Shown: positions 1 to 6,085 of the stretch, one piece after another
Layout of the letters: each line of letters begins with the position of its first letter
Numbering within the stretch: the first letter of the stretch is position 1
Assembly (NCBI GenBank): GCA_030765245.1
Contig: JAVCCX010000091.1
Location: 1-7,094, forward strand
DNA length: 7,094 nucleotides
DNA from: Candidatus Zophobacter franzmannii
GTDB taxonomy: Bacteria > Cloacimonadota > Cloacimonadia > Cloacimonadales > JAFGVF01
Reading direction: 5' to 3'
Position numbers and translations under genes: made by a program
The notes under the pieces: generated by a model
Database searches by the model: none
What the model was told of the DNA's origin: nothing
Seen by the model: the letters and a program-made list of their open reading frames with translations, nothing else

Positions 1-930
1 GAAGTGATAGGTGCATTAATTCTATTCACGCAATTCAAAGATCACTTACCAACCTTGTCAGAAGCTATCTACCACTCTATCTTCCACTCTGTATCGGCAT
101 TCTGTAATGCCGGATTCGCTCTTTACCCCGATAGTTTTGTGTCTTATCAAAATAACTCAGTGGTGATTATAGCCATTGGTTTCCTGATAATTCTCGGTGG
201 TATTGGTTTCTCTGTTATTAATGATATCAGGTTCAACTTCCTAAAGAAGTTTGCCTTTCGCAGACTTACTCTACATAGTAAGATTGTACTCATCTCTACC
301 GCTATCCTCTTAGTAGTAGGCTCAGGCATCTTCTTCCTTTCAGAATTCAGAAATACAATGGTTGACTTTAAATTCGGTTCTCGTTTACTCAACTCATGGT
401 TCCAATCTGTTACCTGTAGAACAGCCGGTTTTAATACTGTTGATCAAGCACAACTAAGCAATGGGTCCACCCTATCGAGTATGGTTCTAATGTTTATCGG
501 TGCTTCTCCCGGCTCTACCGGTGGTGGTATTAAGACTACGACTATAGCTCTCCTTGTAATTGCAATGATTGCTAGTTTGAAGGGAACGAAGGATATTAAC
601 GCCTTCAAGAGAAAGATATCGAATCAGTCCTTTAGAGAGGTGATAACTCTCTTGGCAATTGCACTGTTAGTGCTAGGTATCTTAACTTTCTTCTTCATGC
701 TGACGGAGGATGGCGGGTTTAGAGAATTGCTCTTTGAAGCTATCTCTGCCTTTGCAACAGTAGGACTATCGCAAGGAGTTACAGCGTCACTATCGGTATT
801 AGGAAAGTTGATTATTATTATGCTTATGTATTTAGGACGAATTGGTCCAATGACATTAATCTATGCAACAAGTTTGCATCTGATTAAAGTGAAAGTTCAA
901 TATAACGAAGAAAATGTTTCAATAGGATAA
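1..930 (+). CDS. ktrB: KtrB-type potassium uptake transporter subunit (5'-truncated by window edge)
   Basis: Membrane subunit that translocates K+ (Na+-coupled in studied KtrAB systems), of the SKT (TrkH/Trk/Ktr) superfamily of four M-P-M repeats. The frame is open to base 1, so about 309 C-terminal residues are present; family members have roughly 440-460, so repeat A and its filter are outside. Three pore-loop filters are visible: CNAGF (103-117, repeat B), CRTAGF (415-432, repeat C) and ATVGLS (754-771, repeat D), each with its K+-coordinating Gly. The intramembrane gating-loop region GASPGSTGGGIKTTT (499-543) and the terminal GRIGPMTL stretch are typical of KtrB rather than TrkH. It is followed after 9 nt by ktrA, the expected partner. 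Family assignment is secure; Ktr rather than Trk is a confident inference from the motifs and the single-RCK partner. Confidence 0.95.
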   Translation, partial: EVIGALILFTQFKDHLPTLSEAIYHSIFHSVSAFCNAGFALYPDSFVSYQNNSVVIIAIGFLIILGGIGFSVINDIRFNFLKKFAFRRLTLHSKIVLISTAILLVVGSGIFFLSEFRNTMVDFKFGSRLLNSWFQSVTCRTAGFNTVDQAQLSNGSTLSSMVLMFIGASPGSTGGGIKTTTIALLVIAMIASLKGTKDINAFKRKISNQSFREVITLLAIALLVLGILTFFFMLTEDGGFRELLFEAISAFATVGLSQGVTASLSVLGKLIIIMLMYLGRIGPMTLIYATSLHLIKVKVQYNEENVSIG

Positions 931-939
931 GAGGTATCT

Positions 940-1635
940 ATGGCTAAATTTGCAGTAATTGGTTTAGGACGGTTTGGCTCGACTGTAGCCAAGACACTAT
1001 TTGAAAATGGCAATGAAGTAATTGCGATTGATAAGGACCCGGGTATTGTAGAAGAAATGAATAAGTTCTCTACTCAACCTGTTATTCTCGATTCAACTAA
1101 CGAGAGTGCCTTAAAGACAGTTGGTTTAGAGTATATGGACGCAGTTATCTTGGGTATTGGTAGTCACATTGAGGAGAGTATCCTTACTGCTGCTATCCTT
1201 AAAAAGCTTGGAGTGAACAATATTTATGCTAAGGTTGATAACGAACTACATGGCAGAATCCTTAAACTCATAGGAGTGAAGCAGATTTACCTTCCGGAAC
1301 AGATGATTGGAATTCAATTGGCTCGTAGTCTCTCTACAAAGAATATTTTCGAGTTTGTTAATCTCTCATCCGGCCATGTACTTGTTGAGATGATTGCACC
1401 GGTTGACTTTATTGGCAAGACACTCCAAGAAATTGCTCTTCCGACTACTTATGGTATTCATGTTGTTGCAATTAAGTATAACGAGCTCAAAGTTACAGAC
1501 ACTGGTGAGAATATCATTGATCAGAAGACAAATGATATACCTGGTGCAAATGACATTATCCACGAAGATGATATTCTAATCATACTTGGAGCCAGAAACT
1601 CAGTAAACGAATTATTGAAGAAATACTCGAAGTAA
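940..1635 (+). CDS. ktrA: KtrA, cytoplasmic RCK-domain regulatory subunit of potassium uptake
   Basis: Peripheral cytoplasmic protein that forms a ring under KtrB and gates it in response to bound nucleotide. It has 231 residues, close to the usual ~220 and half the size of the duplicated TrkA. Residues 4-33 form the start of the Rossmann fold: GLGRFG (8-13) glycine-rich loop and an acidic D31 at the end of strand 2, the usual ribose-contacting position. SHIEESILTAAILKKLGV (75-92) is typical of the RCK_N domain. Residues ~137-231 form an RCK_C (TrkA_C) domain, with HVLVEMIAP and the closing EDDILIILG. Known family biology: RCK_N binds ATP/ADP, and RCK_C binds c-di-AMP in some Gram-positive KtrA; whether it does here cannot be seen. 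GAGGT at 931-935 lies 4 nt before the ATG, supporting this start. Confidence 0.95.
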   Translation: MAKFAVIGLGRFGSTVAKTLFENGNEVIAIDKDPGIVEEMNKFSTQPVILDSTNESALKTVGLEYMDAVILGIGSHIEESILTAAILKKLGVNNIYAKVDNELHGRILKLIGVKQIYLPEQMIGIQLARSLSTKNIFEFVNLSSGHVLVEMIAPVDFIGKTLQEIALPTTYGIHVVAIKYNELKVTDTGENIIDQKTNDIPGANDIIHEDDILIILGARNSVNELLKKYSK

Positions 1636-1638
1636 TAG

Positions 1639-1869
1639 ATGAAACTAACAACGAGAAGTGCCAAAGCATTAGCTATCTTTACTTTGATTATAGTGATGCT
1701 ACAAACAGCCGTGGCTATAATGGGCCAGACTCTGATGCCAAAGCAAATTGTGATTCTGATTGAAGTCTTACTTTTCGCCATTATTGGAGTATGTGTTTTC
1801 GCTATTGTAGTGTTTTTTAGAAAGCAAGTCAGAGAAATAAATGATATTAAGCGCAAGACAGAGGTCTAA
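1639..1869 (+). CDS. Small two-helix membrane protein of unknown function, in the ktr operon
   Basis: I do not recognise a family. The 76-residue product has two hydrophobic helices (about residues 9-29 and 36-61) separated by a short turn, a basic N-terminus (K2, R6, K9) and a charged C-terminal tail (from R61). By the positive-inside rule this suggests an N-in/C-in hairpin. It is a real gene rather than a shadow because it fills exactly the gap between ktrA and the next gene, in a junction typical of coupling: the ktrA stop TAA is followed by TAG and then ATG. There is no good Shine-Dalgarno for it, which also points to translational coupling to ktrA. The stop touches the next ATG. A role as a small accessory subunit of KtrAB, or as a partner of the following membrane protein, is inference from position alone. 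Confidence 0.8.
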   Translation: MKLTTRSAKALAIFTLIIVMLQTAVAIMGQTLMPKQIVILIEVLLFAIIGVCVFAIVVFFRKQVREINDIKRKTEV

Positions 1870-2631
1870 ATGAATAAGAAATCTTTTACTACGGTTTTAC
1901 GGATATCCTTAATTGCTATATTTTTACTCTTAACAATCCAGAGTATCTTTCTGATTAGAACAATAGATGCTGAGATAAAATGGGAACAGAAGTCTATAGA
2001 TCTTCAAAACATTATCTATGTTTTTATCTTTATCCAGTTTACCCTCCTGTTAATAATCTTCTTCTATATCCCTTATCGGATCAAGACAACTCTACTCTCG
2101 CTAGAGCGGATCATCAAGAACATATCAAAATGGGCTCCAACCCTTGATATTGTTGAGACTCAGGCTGCAACAGAGAAAGAGATGACAGATATAATGGAAG
2201 TACTCGATAAGATGTACAACAATATCCAGAAATTTGACGCGCAGAAGAAAGAGAAGATATACGAACAACATAGTCGTATTAGTAGTCTTCTGAAACTTGC
2301 TGTGAATGATTATATAATTTTGACTATGCATGGTGTTGTCGCTTATTGCTCTGAATCACTTTCTGAAAGATACCCTGCAATCCATAGTGATGTGAATGTA
2401 TTGGAAACAGATTTTACACCAGATATAGAAAAAACTGTTAAAGCTTACTATAAAGAGATAGTAGCAGCAGGACACACTATTGAAGAGAGAGAAGAATATT
2501 TAGAACGCCTGCAGAAAAAACTCACAATGCAGAATCAGATAGTCCGTGATGCTAGCTCCGTTCCTATTGGAGTTATCATTGCTATCCAGGAATATGTTAA
2601 AGAAAAGAAACAGGTAAATACGGAAAAGTAA
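1870..2631 (+). CDS. Membrane protein with coiled linker and degenerate PAS-like domain, function unknown
   Basis: Two transmembrane helices are visible (about residues 9-29 and 48-68) with a short extracytoplasmic loop between them. A charged, probably helical linker follows (69-140, HAMP/coiled-coil-like in character but without a clear HAMP signature). The C-terminal part (about 141-245) looks like a PAS fold. NDYIILTMHGVVAYCSESL (146-164) matches the usual start of a PAS domain ('dgiivld.dG.i.y.N.a..'), and RDASSVPIGVIIAIQEYVKE (226-245) matches the usual end ('d..g.piGvv..i.DiTe'). No kinase, GGDEF, HD or methyl-accepting output domain follows; the protein ends at 253. GAGGT (1861-1865) precedes the ATG, which directly abuts the upstream TAA; the stop overlaps the rluD start. 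The gene is secure; the PAS assignment is by eye and moderate. A sensory or scaffold role linked to K+ uptake is speculative. Confidence 0.85.
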   Translation: MNKKSFTTVLRISLIAIFLLLTIQSIFLIRTIDAEIKWEQKSIDLQNIIYVFIFIQFTLLLIIFFYIPYRIKTTLLSLERIIKNISKWAPTLDIVETQAATEKEMTDIMEVLDKMYNNIQKFDAQKKEKIYEQHSRISSLLKLAVNDYIILTMHGVVAYCSESLSERYPAIHSDVNVLETDFTPDIEKTVKAYYKEIVAAGHTIEEREEYLERLQKKLTMQNQIVRDASSVPIGVIIAIQEYVKEKKQVNTEK

Positions 2632-3626
2632 TGGATATTAAAGATACAATCACCCTCACATATGAGGATTTAGAACACCTAAGAATCGACAAATACTTAG
2701 CGTCCCTCGAAGTACCGGAGCTCTATTCACGAACACTCATTGAGAGCTTGATTGGTGAAGGAAAAGTACAAGTAAATCAAGAGAATGTGAAGAAGAATTT
2801 CAAGCTTAGTAACAATGACATAATAACTGTTGAACTACCTGAACCTGAACCTACAGGAATTACTCCTCAGAATATACCACTTGATATTATTTTTGAGGAT
2901 GAACATCTAGCGATTATCAACAAACCTGCTGGACTTGTAGTGCATCCTGGGATTGGGAATAGAGATAACACGCTTGTAAATGGGCTTGTATATCATTTCG
3001 CAAATAACCTCTCTGATGGGAGTCAAGACCTTAGACCTGGGATTGTTCACAGATTAGATAAGGACACTTCAGGGCTTCTCATTGTTGCCAAAACCAACAG
3101 AGCTCAATCTAAACTACAAACCATGTTCCAGAACAAAGAAATCACAAAGTTTTATAGGGCTATTGTAGTCGGTCATCCAAAGGAGCATGAAGGTACAATC
3201 GAATCATTCATTGAGAAAGTACCAAACAACCCACGAAAGATGAGAGTGTCTGATAAAGGGAAATGGTCTATTACTCATTGGAAAGTAATAAAGTACTATC
3301 ATTTCTTCAGCTATCTGAATATAAACCTTGAGACCGGTAGAACTCATCAGATAAGAATACATTTCCAATCAAAGAATATTCCTATCCTGGGTGATACCGT
3401 GTATAACTCTGTTGAAGCTTCTGCAGCCATGCTTCCTTCCCATAATAAGAAAGCTCTTTTAAGTCTTCTTAATAATAAACTCAGCTATCAAGCGTTGCAT
3501 GCATTTAGTCTTGGATTTGAACATCCGATAACAGGACAAGCACTTTACTTTGAAGCTCCTCTCCCCGATTACTTTGAAAATACTTTAAAATGGTTAGAAT
3601 TTAACTTTGCTTATGAAGACGAATAA
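2631..3626 (+). CDS. rluD: RluD/RluA-family large-subunit rRNA pseudouridine synthase
   Basis: Isomerises specific uridines of 23S rRNA to pseudouridine in the cytoplasm. An N-terminal S4 RNA-binding domain (about residues 16-75, with LRIDKYLA and IGEGKVQVNQ) precedes the RluA-type catalytic domain (about 80-325). The signature HRLDKDTSGLLIVAKT begins at residue 140; D143 (codon 3057-3059) is the family's catalytic aspartate. The later GRTHQIRIH and LGDTVY motifs and YQALHA near the end are also typical. At 331 residues it is normal length. The S4 domain and HRLDKDTSG favour RluD over RluA, but the exact target sites (1911/1915/1917 in E. coli RluD) cannot be read from sequence, so the symbol is family-level. 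The ATG overlaps the upstream stop by one base (TAATG), implying coupling. Its presence behind ktr genes is probably operon housekeeping. Confidence 0.95.
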   Translation: MDIKDTITLTYEDLEHLRIDKYLASLEVPELYSRTLIESLIGEGKVQVNQENVKKNFKLSNNDIITVELPEPEPTGITPQNIPLDIIFEDEHLAIINKPAGLVVHPGIGNRDNTLVNGLVYHFANNLSDGSQDLRPGIVHRLDKDTSGLLIVAKTNRAQSKLQTMFQNKEITKFYRAIVVGHPKEHEGTIESFIEKVPNNPRKMRVSDKGKWSITHWKVIKYYHFFSYLNINLETGRTHQIRIHFQSKNIPILGDTVYNSVEASAAMLPSHNKKALLSLLNNKLSYQALHAFSLGFEHPITGQALYFEAPLPDYFENTLKWLEFNFAYEDE

Positions 3627-3633
3627 GTTTTAA

Positions 3634-3639
3634 TTGACA
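3634..3639 (+). promoter_or_regulatory. Candidate -35 box (TTGACA) in the gap before the TPM gene
   Basis: A perfect TTGACA lies in the 56-nt gap between rluD and the TPM-domain gene. No good -10 sits at 16-18 nt: the best nearby AT-rich match, TATTTT at 3653-3658, is only 13 nt downstream, and TAGATA at 3662-3667 is 22 nt away. The gap is the first in the window wide enough for a promoter and carries no terminator-like hairpin. Treat as a plausible but unproven start of a second transcription unit. Confidence 0.3.
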
Positions 3640-3682
3640 TATACATTTCGCATATTTTAGGTAGATAAAAGGAATTCTAAAA

Positions 3683-4414
3683 ATGAAAACACATAAACTC
3701 TTACTTATAGCTCTCTTACTTTTAATAACAGCTCTGTGCTCAGCTGTCGAATTCCCAAAACCTACTGGTTGGATTAATGACTATGTAGGTAAACTTAATT
3801 CAAACACTGTTAATGGATTGAATCAGTATGTTTCAGAGTTGAAGAGTAAGACAGGAGTTGAGATTGCAGTAGCAATAGTTCCTAACCTGCAAGGCATGGA
3901 CTATGAAGGTTACGCAAACCAGCTCTATCGGAAATGGGGAGTTGGTAACGCCAAGAATGAAGGTGTTCTCATACTGGTTGCAGTGAAAGAGCGTAAAGTC
4001 AAAATTGAAGTTGGCTACGGAGCCGAGGGATATTTAACTGATTCTAAATCATCTGTGATATACAATAACATTAAGGGTCTTTTAGGCGCTGATAATTATA
4101 ATGATGCAATCCTTACCGGGGTAACTCAATGTGCTAGTGTCATAGCAACAGAGCATAATGTCACACTTACCGGTAAATATAGCATGCCCCAGAATAGAAA
4201 ACGCTCAAGTGGCCGTAGTATTGTCTCTGTAATAATCTTTATAATTTTAATGATCGTCACAAGAGGTCGAATCCTAATCTGGATGATGATCTTTGGTGGA
4301 GGTGGAGGCTTCGGCGGTATGGGCGGTGGTCGCTCAAGTGGCGGAGGTTTCGGTGGCTTTGGTGGTTTCGGTGGAGGTAGCTCCGGAGGTGGAGGAGCAG
4401 GAGGAAGTTTCTGA
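3683..4414 (+). CDS. Secreted, membrane-anchored TPM-domain protein (YgcG family) with Gly-rich tail
   Basis: A Sec signal peptide (residues 1-21, hydrophobic core LLLIALLLLITALCSA, likely cleavage after A21) leads into a TPM domain (about 27-155). RKWGVGNAKNEGVLILVA (83-100) and VGYGAEGYLTD (110-120) are diagnostic of that family. A transmembrane segment follows (about 179-204), then a 39-residue tail (205-243) with 26 glycines and FGG repeats, also usual for the family. The TPM domain therefore lies outside the cytoplasmic membrane. TPM domains (TLP18.3/Psb32/MOLO-1) have been linked to phosphatase activity and photosystem II repair in plants and cyanobacteria; the function in most bacteria is unknown. 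AAAAGGA (3667-3673) lies 9 nt before the ATG. The stop overlaps the next ATG (TGATG). Family assignment is firm; biochemical role is not. Confidence 0.92.
   Translation: MKTHKLLLIALLLLITALCSAVEFPKPTGWINDYVGKLNSNTVNGLNQYVSELKSKTGVEIAVAIVPNLQGMDYEGYANQLYRKWGVGNAKNEGVLILVAVKERKVKIEVGYGAEGYLTDSKSSVIYNNIKGLLGADNYNDAILTGVTQCASVIATEHNVTLTGKYSMPQNRKRSSGRSIVSVIIFIILMIVTRGRILIWMMIFGGGGGFGGMGGGRSSGGGFGGFGGFGGGSSGGGGAGGSF
4400..4404 (+). promoter_or_regulatory. Shine-Dalgarno of the DUF445-like gene, inside the Gly-rich tail codons
   Basis: AGGAGGAA (4399-4406) is formed by the GCA GGA GGA AGT codons near the end of the TPM gene. It stands 9 nt before the ATG at 4414, a suitable distance, so the coding sequence doubles as the ribosome binding site of the next gene. 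Confidence 0.7.
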
Positions 4415-5004
4415 TGCAATTTTTAATAGTTTTAATCAAAGTACTCACCATCCTTGCTGTAAACATAGGTTTTGGACTCTTCGTAGCAGAGTTATTGAGA
4501 TTCTTCCTAATCAATCAATGGAAGAGAAAGCTTGTAATAGGTAGTTTTCCCCTTACTCCCGGTTTTATTATCCGAAAACGACAATGGGTCTTAGATAAAG
4601 CCTATGAACTTCTTAGTGACTATCTTGATCAAGCAGAAGGTAACAAAGATGGATACCTCGCTAAATGGGAATTAAAAGTCTATAATTTCATATATGAGAA
4701 TATGGCATTTATTGAGAAGCTATCCCTCTTGCCTGAATCATACAGGATTAAAATTCGCCATTTCTCAGGTAATATTGCTAAAGGTATTGCCGGTAAACTA
4801 CTCCGTTCATTTGTACCTCATCTGATAGAAAAGTACAAGATCGAGAATAAGATTGATTTAGTAGCAACCAAGATAGAAGTAGAAGTTATTATAGACTACT
4901 ATAATCGTTATGTACATGAATACCTAACGAAATTCAACCTTATTTTCTTTAGTATCATAGGTTTAGTAAATGTGATCACATTCCTACTGCTGTTACTTTT
5001 TTAG
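4414..5004 (+). CDS. Short DUF445-like (YheB-type) membrane protein
   Basis: The 196-residue product has a hydrophobic N-terminus (about residues 3-33), a mainly charged helical middle, and a hydrophobic C-terminus (about 174-196). After the first helix comes GSFPLTPGFIIRKRQWVLDK (43-62), which resembles the conserved 'lPlTPGlIPkrr..lA' segment of DUF445 proteins. The end pattern, a long amphipathic helix then a final membrane helix, also fits. DUF445 members are often longer (about 200-400 residues), so this would be a compact and divergent member; the Pro usually following 'TPGlI' is replaced (FIIRKR). The cellular role of DUF445 is not established. The gene overlaps the TPM gene by one base (TGATG), so the two are probably co-translated and may act together at the membrane. 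The family call is by eye; that it is a genuine membrane protein is much surer. Confidence 0.8.
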   Translation: MQFLIVLIKVLTILAVNIGFGLFVAELLRFFLINQWKRKLVIGSFPLTPGFIIRKRQWVLDKAYELLSDYLDQAEGNKDGYLAKWELKVYNFIYENMAFIEKLSLLPESYRIKIRHFSGNIAKGIAGKLLRSFVPHLIEKYKIENKIDLVATKIEVEVIIDYYNRYVHEYLTKFNLIFFSIIGLVNVITFLLLLLF

Positions 5005-5035
5005 GACCCATAATTATAACTCAATTCACTCATAC

Positions 5036-5052
5036 TTTGATTCTTAATCAAA
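5036..5052. repeat. Perfect 7-bp inverted repeat just before the lipoprotein genes
   Basis: TTTGATT (5036-5042) and AATCAAA (5046-5052) are exact reverse complements separated by CTT. The stem is AT-rich and weak, with no following T-run, so it does not look like a terminator. It sits 3 nt upstream of the Shine-Dalgarno GGAAGGAG (5056-5063), so it could be an operator half-site pair or a weak leader hairpin; chance is also possible. Confidence 0.3.
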
Positions 5053-5055
5053 AAT

Positions 5056-5063
5056 GGAAGGAG
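5056..5063 (+). promoter_or_regulatory. Shine-Dalgarno GGAAGGAG that decides the first lipoprotein's start
   Basis: This strong ribosome binding site overlaps the first in-frame ATG (5054) and lies 5 nt before the second ATG (5069). Nothing comparable precedes 5054. The site therefore supports starting translation at 5069. Confidence 0.75.
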
Positions 5064-5068
5064 TATCA

Positions 5069-6076
5069 ATGCTGATACGAAAAACCTCTCTCATAATTAT
5101 AGTATTCTTTCTCTTATTATTCCTTGGATGTGCTCCGAAAAGGATAACAGGAGATCTGTTTGTCCTCTCAGAAATCGTAGAAATTAGTGATAATTTTAGA
5201 ATGATAGGCTACAATTTAAGCTCAAACCCTCCTCAAACTTTTCTTGTAACAACTGACACTGAATCCAACATTGAAGAGAAAAGGCTTATTGGTAATGACC
5301 TATACTTGAAAGGTTATGCAAACCTTGAAGAGAACCTTATTCTTCTGTTTTCAGGTAATAATAATAACTCCTTACTAGTGCTAATAAATGCCCAGGGGGA
5401 GATAGCCAAAAAGTTACCTCTTGAATTTCAAGCTGAAAGATTACTTCTTCATCCAAAAGGTGGATATGTAATCCCCGGTTACTCAAAGGATCAGAAACCT
5501 GCTGTGATTACTCTTGATGCTTTTTGGAATCCTTCAAAGATAATCCCACTCAAGGGTAAACATCTGATGGATGCAGTTCTGATCGATAGTAAGCTTGTCT
5601 ATATCTCTATGGCTGAGAAAGGACGAGTCTGTCACATCTATTCAGGTAGTAAAGATGAGCTGTATGAATTCAAGAATCCAACCGGTGCAAACTGTTCTCT
5701 TACAACCCTTAGGAATATGATCCAGTTGCATTACCTTGAAACTCCAACCCAGCTTAAGTATATAAGCTTAAATATTGTGAACCGTATTGATGCTTCAGAG
5801 TCTTTTAAGATAAAGAAAGCTGACTATTTCGAAGTTACTCTAACAGATGATGATTCATTTATCTACATAGTTCAGGCTAAGGGTAAGAAGAATGGAGCAA
5901 ATCAATACTCACTCCTATACAAAAACAGATATGGCAATTTCTCGCAGATAAAGCATCCTGATATAAAGAAGTCAGTCTTATCCAAACCTTATGAAAAAAA
6001 CAATATCCTTTTCTTCACTGCTTACAGTCCTGTTAGTGAGAAGGCTAATCGAAATAGAATAATTACTATCCCTTAG
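5069..6076 (+). CDS. Putative lipoprotein, probable beta-propeller, function unknown (copy 1 of a pair)
   Basis: I do not recognise a named function. With the start at 5069 the protein has 335 residues; the five extra codons from 5054 are rejected because the ribosome binding site lies inside them. The N-terminus is a lipoprotein signal: basic R4-K5, hydrophobic core 8-19, lipobox FLG-C with the lipidated Cys at 21. Residue 22 is Ala, not Asp, so by the E. coli Lol rule it would go to the outer membrane. The rest is rich in short beta-strand-like stretches. Residues ~102-153 read LVLINAQGEIAKKL ... KGGYVIPG ... ITLDAFWN, recalling propeller-like repeats ('klD.nG.i.w ... dGGyi.aG ... llklD..W'). 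The downstream gene is a related protein 9 nt away, so the two are likely co-expressed. Residues C188 and C209 are the only cysteines noticed in the mature part besides C21. Confidence 0.85.
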   Translation: MLIRKTSLIIIVFFLLLFLGCAPKRITGDLFVLSEIVEISDNFRMIGYNLSSNPPQTFLVTTDTESNIEEKRLIGNDLYLKGYANLEENLILLFSGNNNNSLLVLINAQGEIAKKLPLEFQAERLLLHPKGGYVIPGYSKDQKPAVITLDAFWNPSKIIPLKGKHLMDAVLIDSKLVYISMAEKGRVCHIYSGSKDELYEFKNPTGANCSLTTLRNMIQLHYLETPTQLKYISLNIVNRIDASESFKIKKADYFEVTLTDDDSFIYIVQAKGKKNGANQYSLLYKNRYGNFSQIKHPDIKKSVLSKPYEKNNILFFTAYSPVSEKANRNRIITIP

Positions 6077-6085
6077 AGAGGTAAA

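Noticed and set aside
1521..1856. - strand open frame across the ktrA end and the small membrane gene
   Set aside because: It is antisense to two genes with tight junctions and a clear family member (ktrA); no start signal or recognisable domain.
3627..3682. Terminator after rluD
   Set aside because: No GC-rich hairpin followed by a T-run is visible in the gap.
4349..4375. FGG tandem repeat as a DNA repeat or mobile-element remnant
   Set aside because: It is in-frame low-complexity coding sequence typical of TPM-protein tails, with varied codons, not a duplicated DNA unit.
4126..4419. Pro-rich open frame on the - strand opposite the Gly-rich tail
   Set aside because: It is the complement of GGN glycine codons read as CCN proline; it has no ribosome binding site and lies fully inside the well-supported TPM gene.
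4293..4544. Val/Glu-rich open frame on the + strand overlapping the TPM tail and the DUF445-like gene
   Set aside because: It is a frame-shifted reading of the GGT/GGA repeats and crosses two well-supported genes; its composition is low-complexity artefact.
4993..5020. Possible promoter for the lipoprotein pair (TATAAC at 5015-5020)
   Set aside because: The -10-like hexamer is good, but the sequence at the -35 position (around TTACTT, 4993) matches poorly, and such hexamers are expected by chance in AT-rich DNA.
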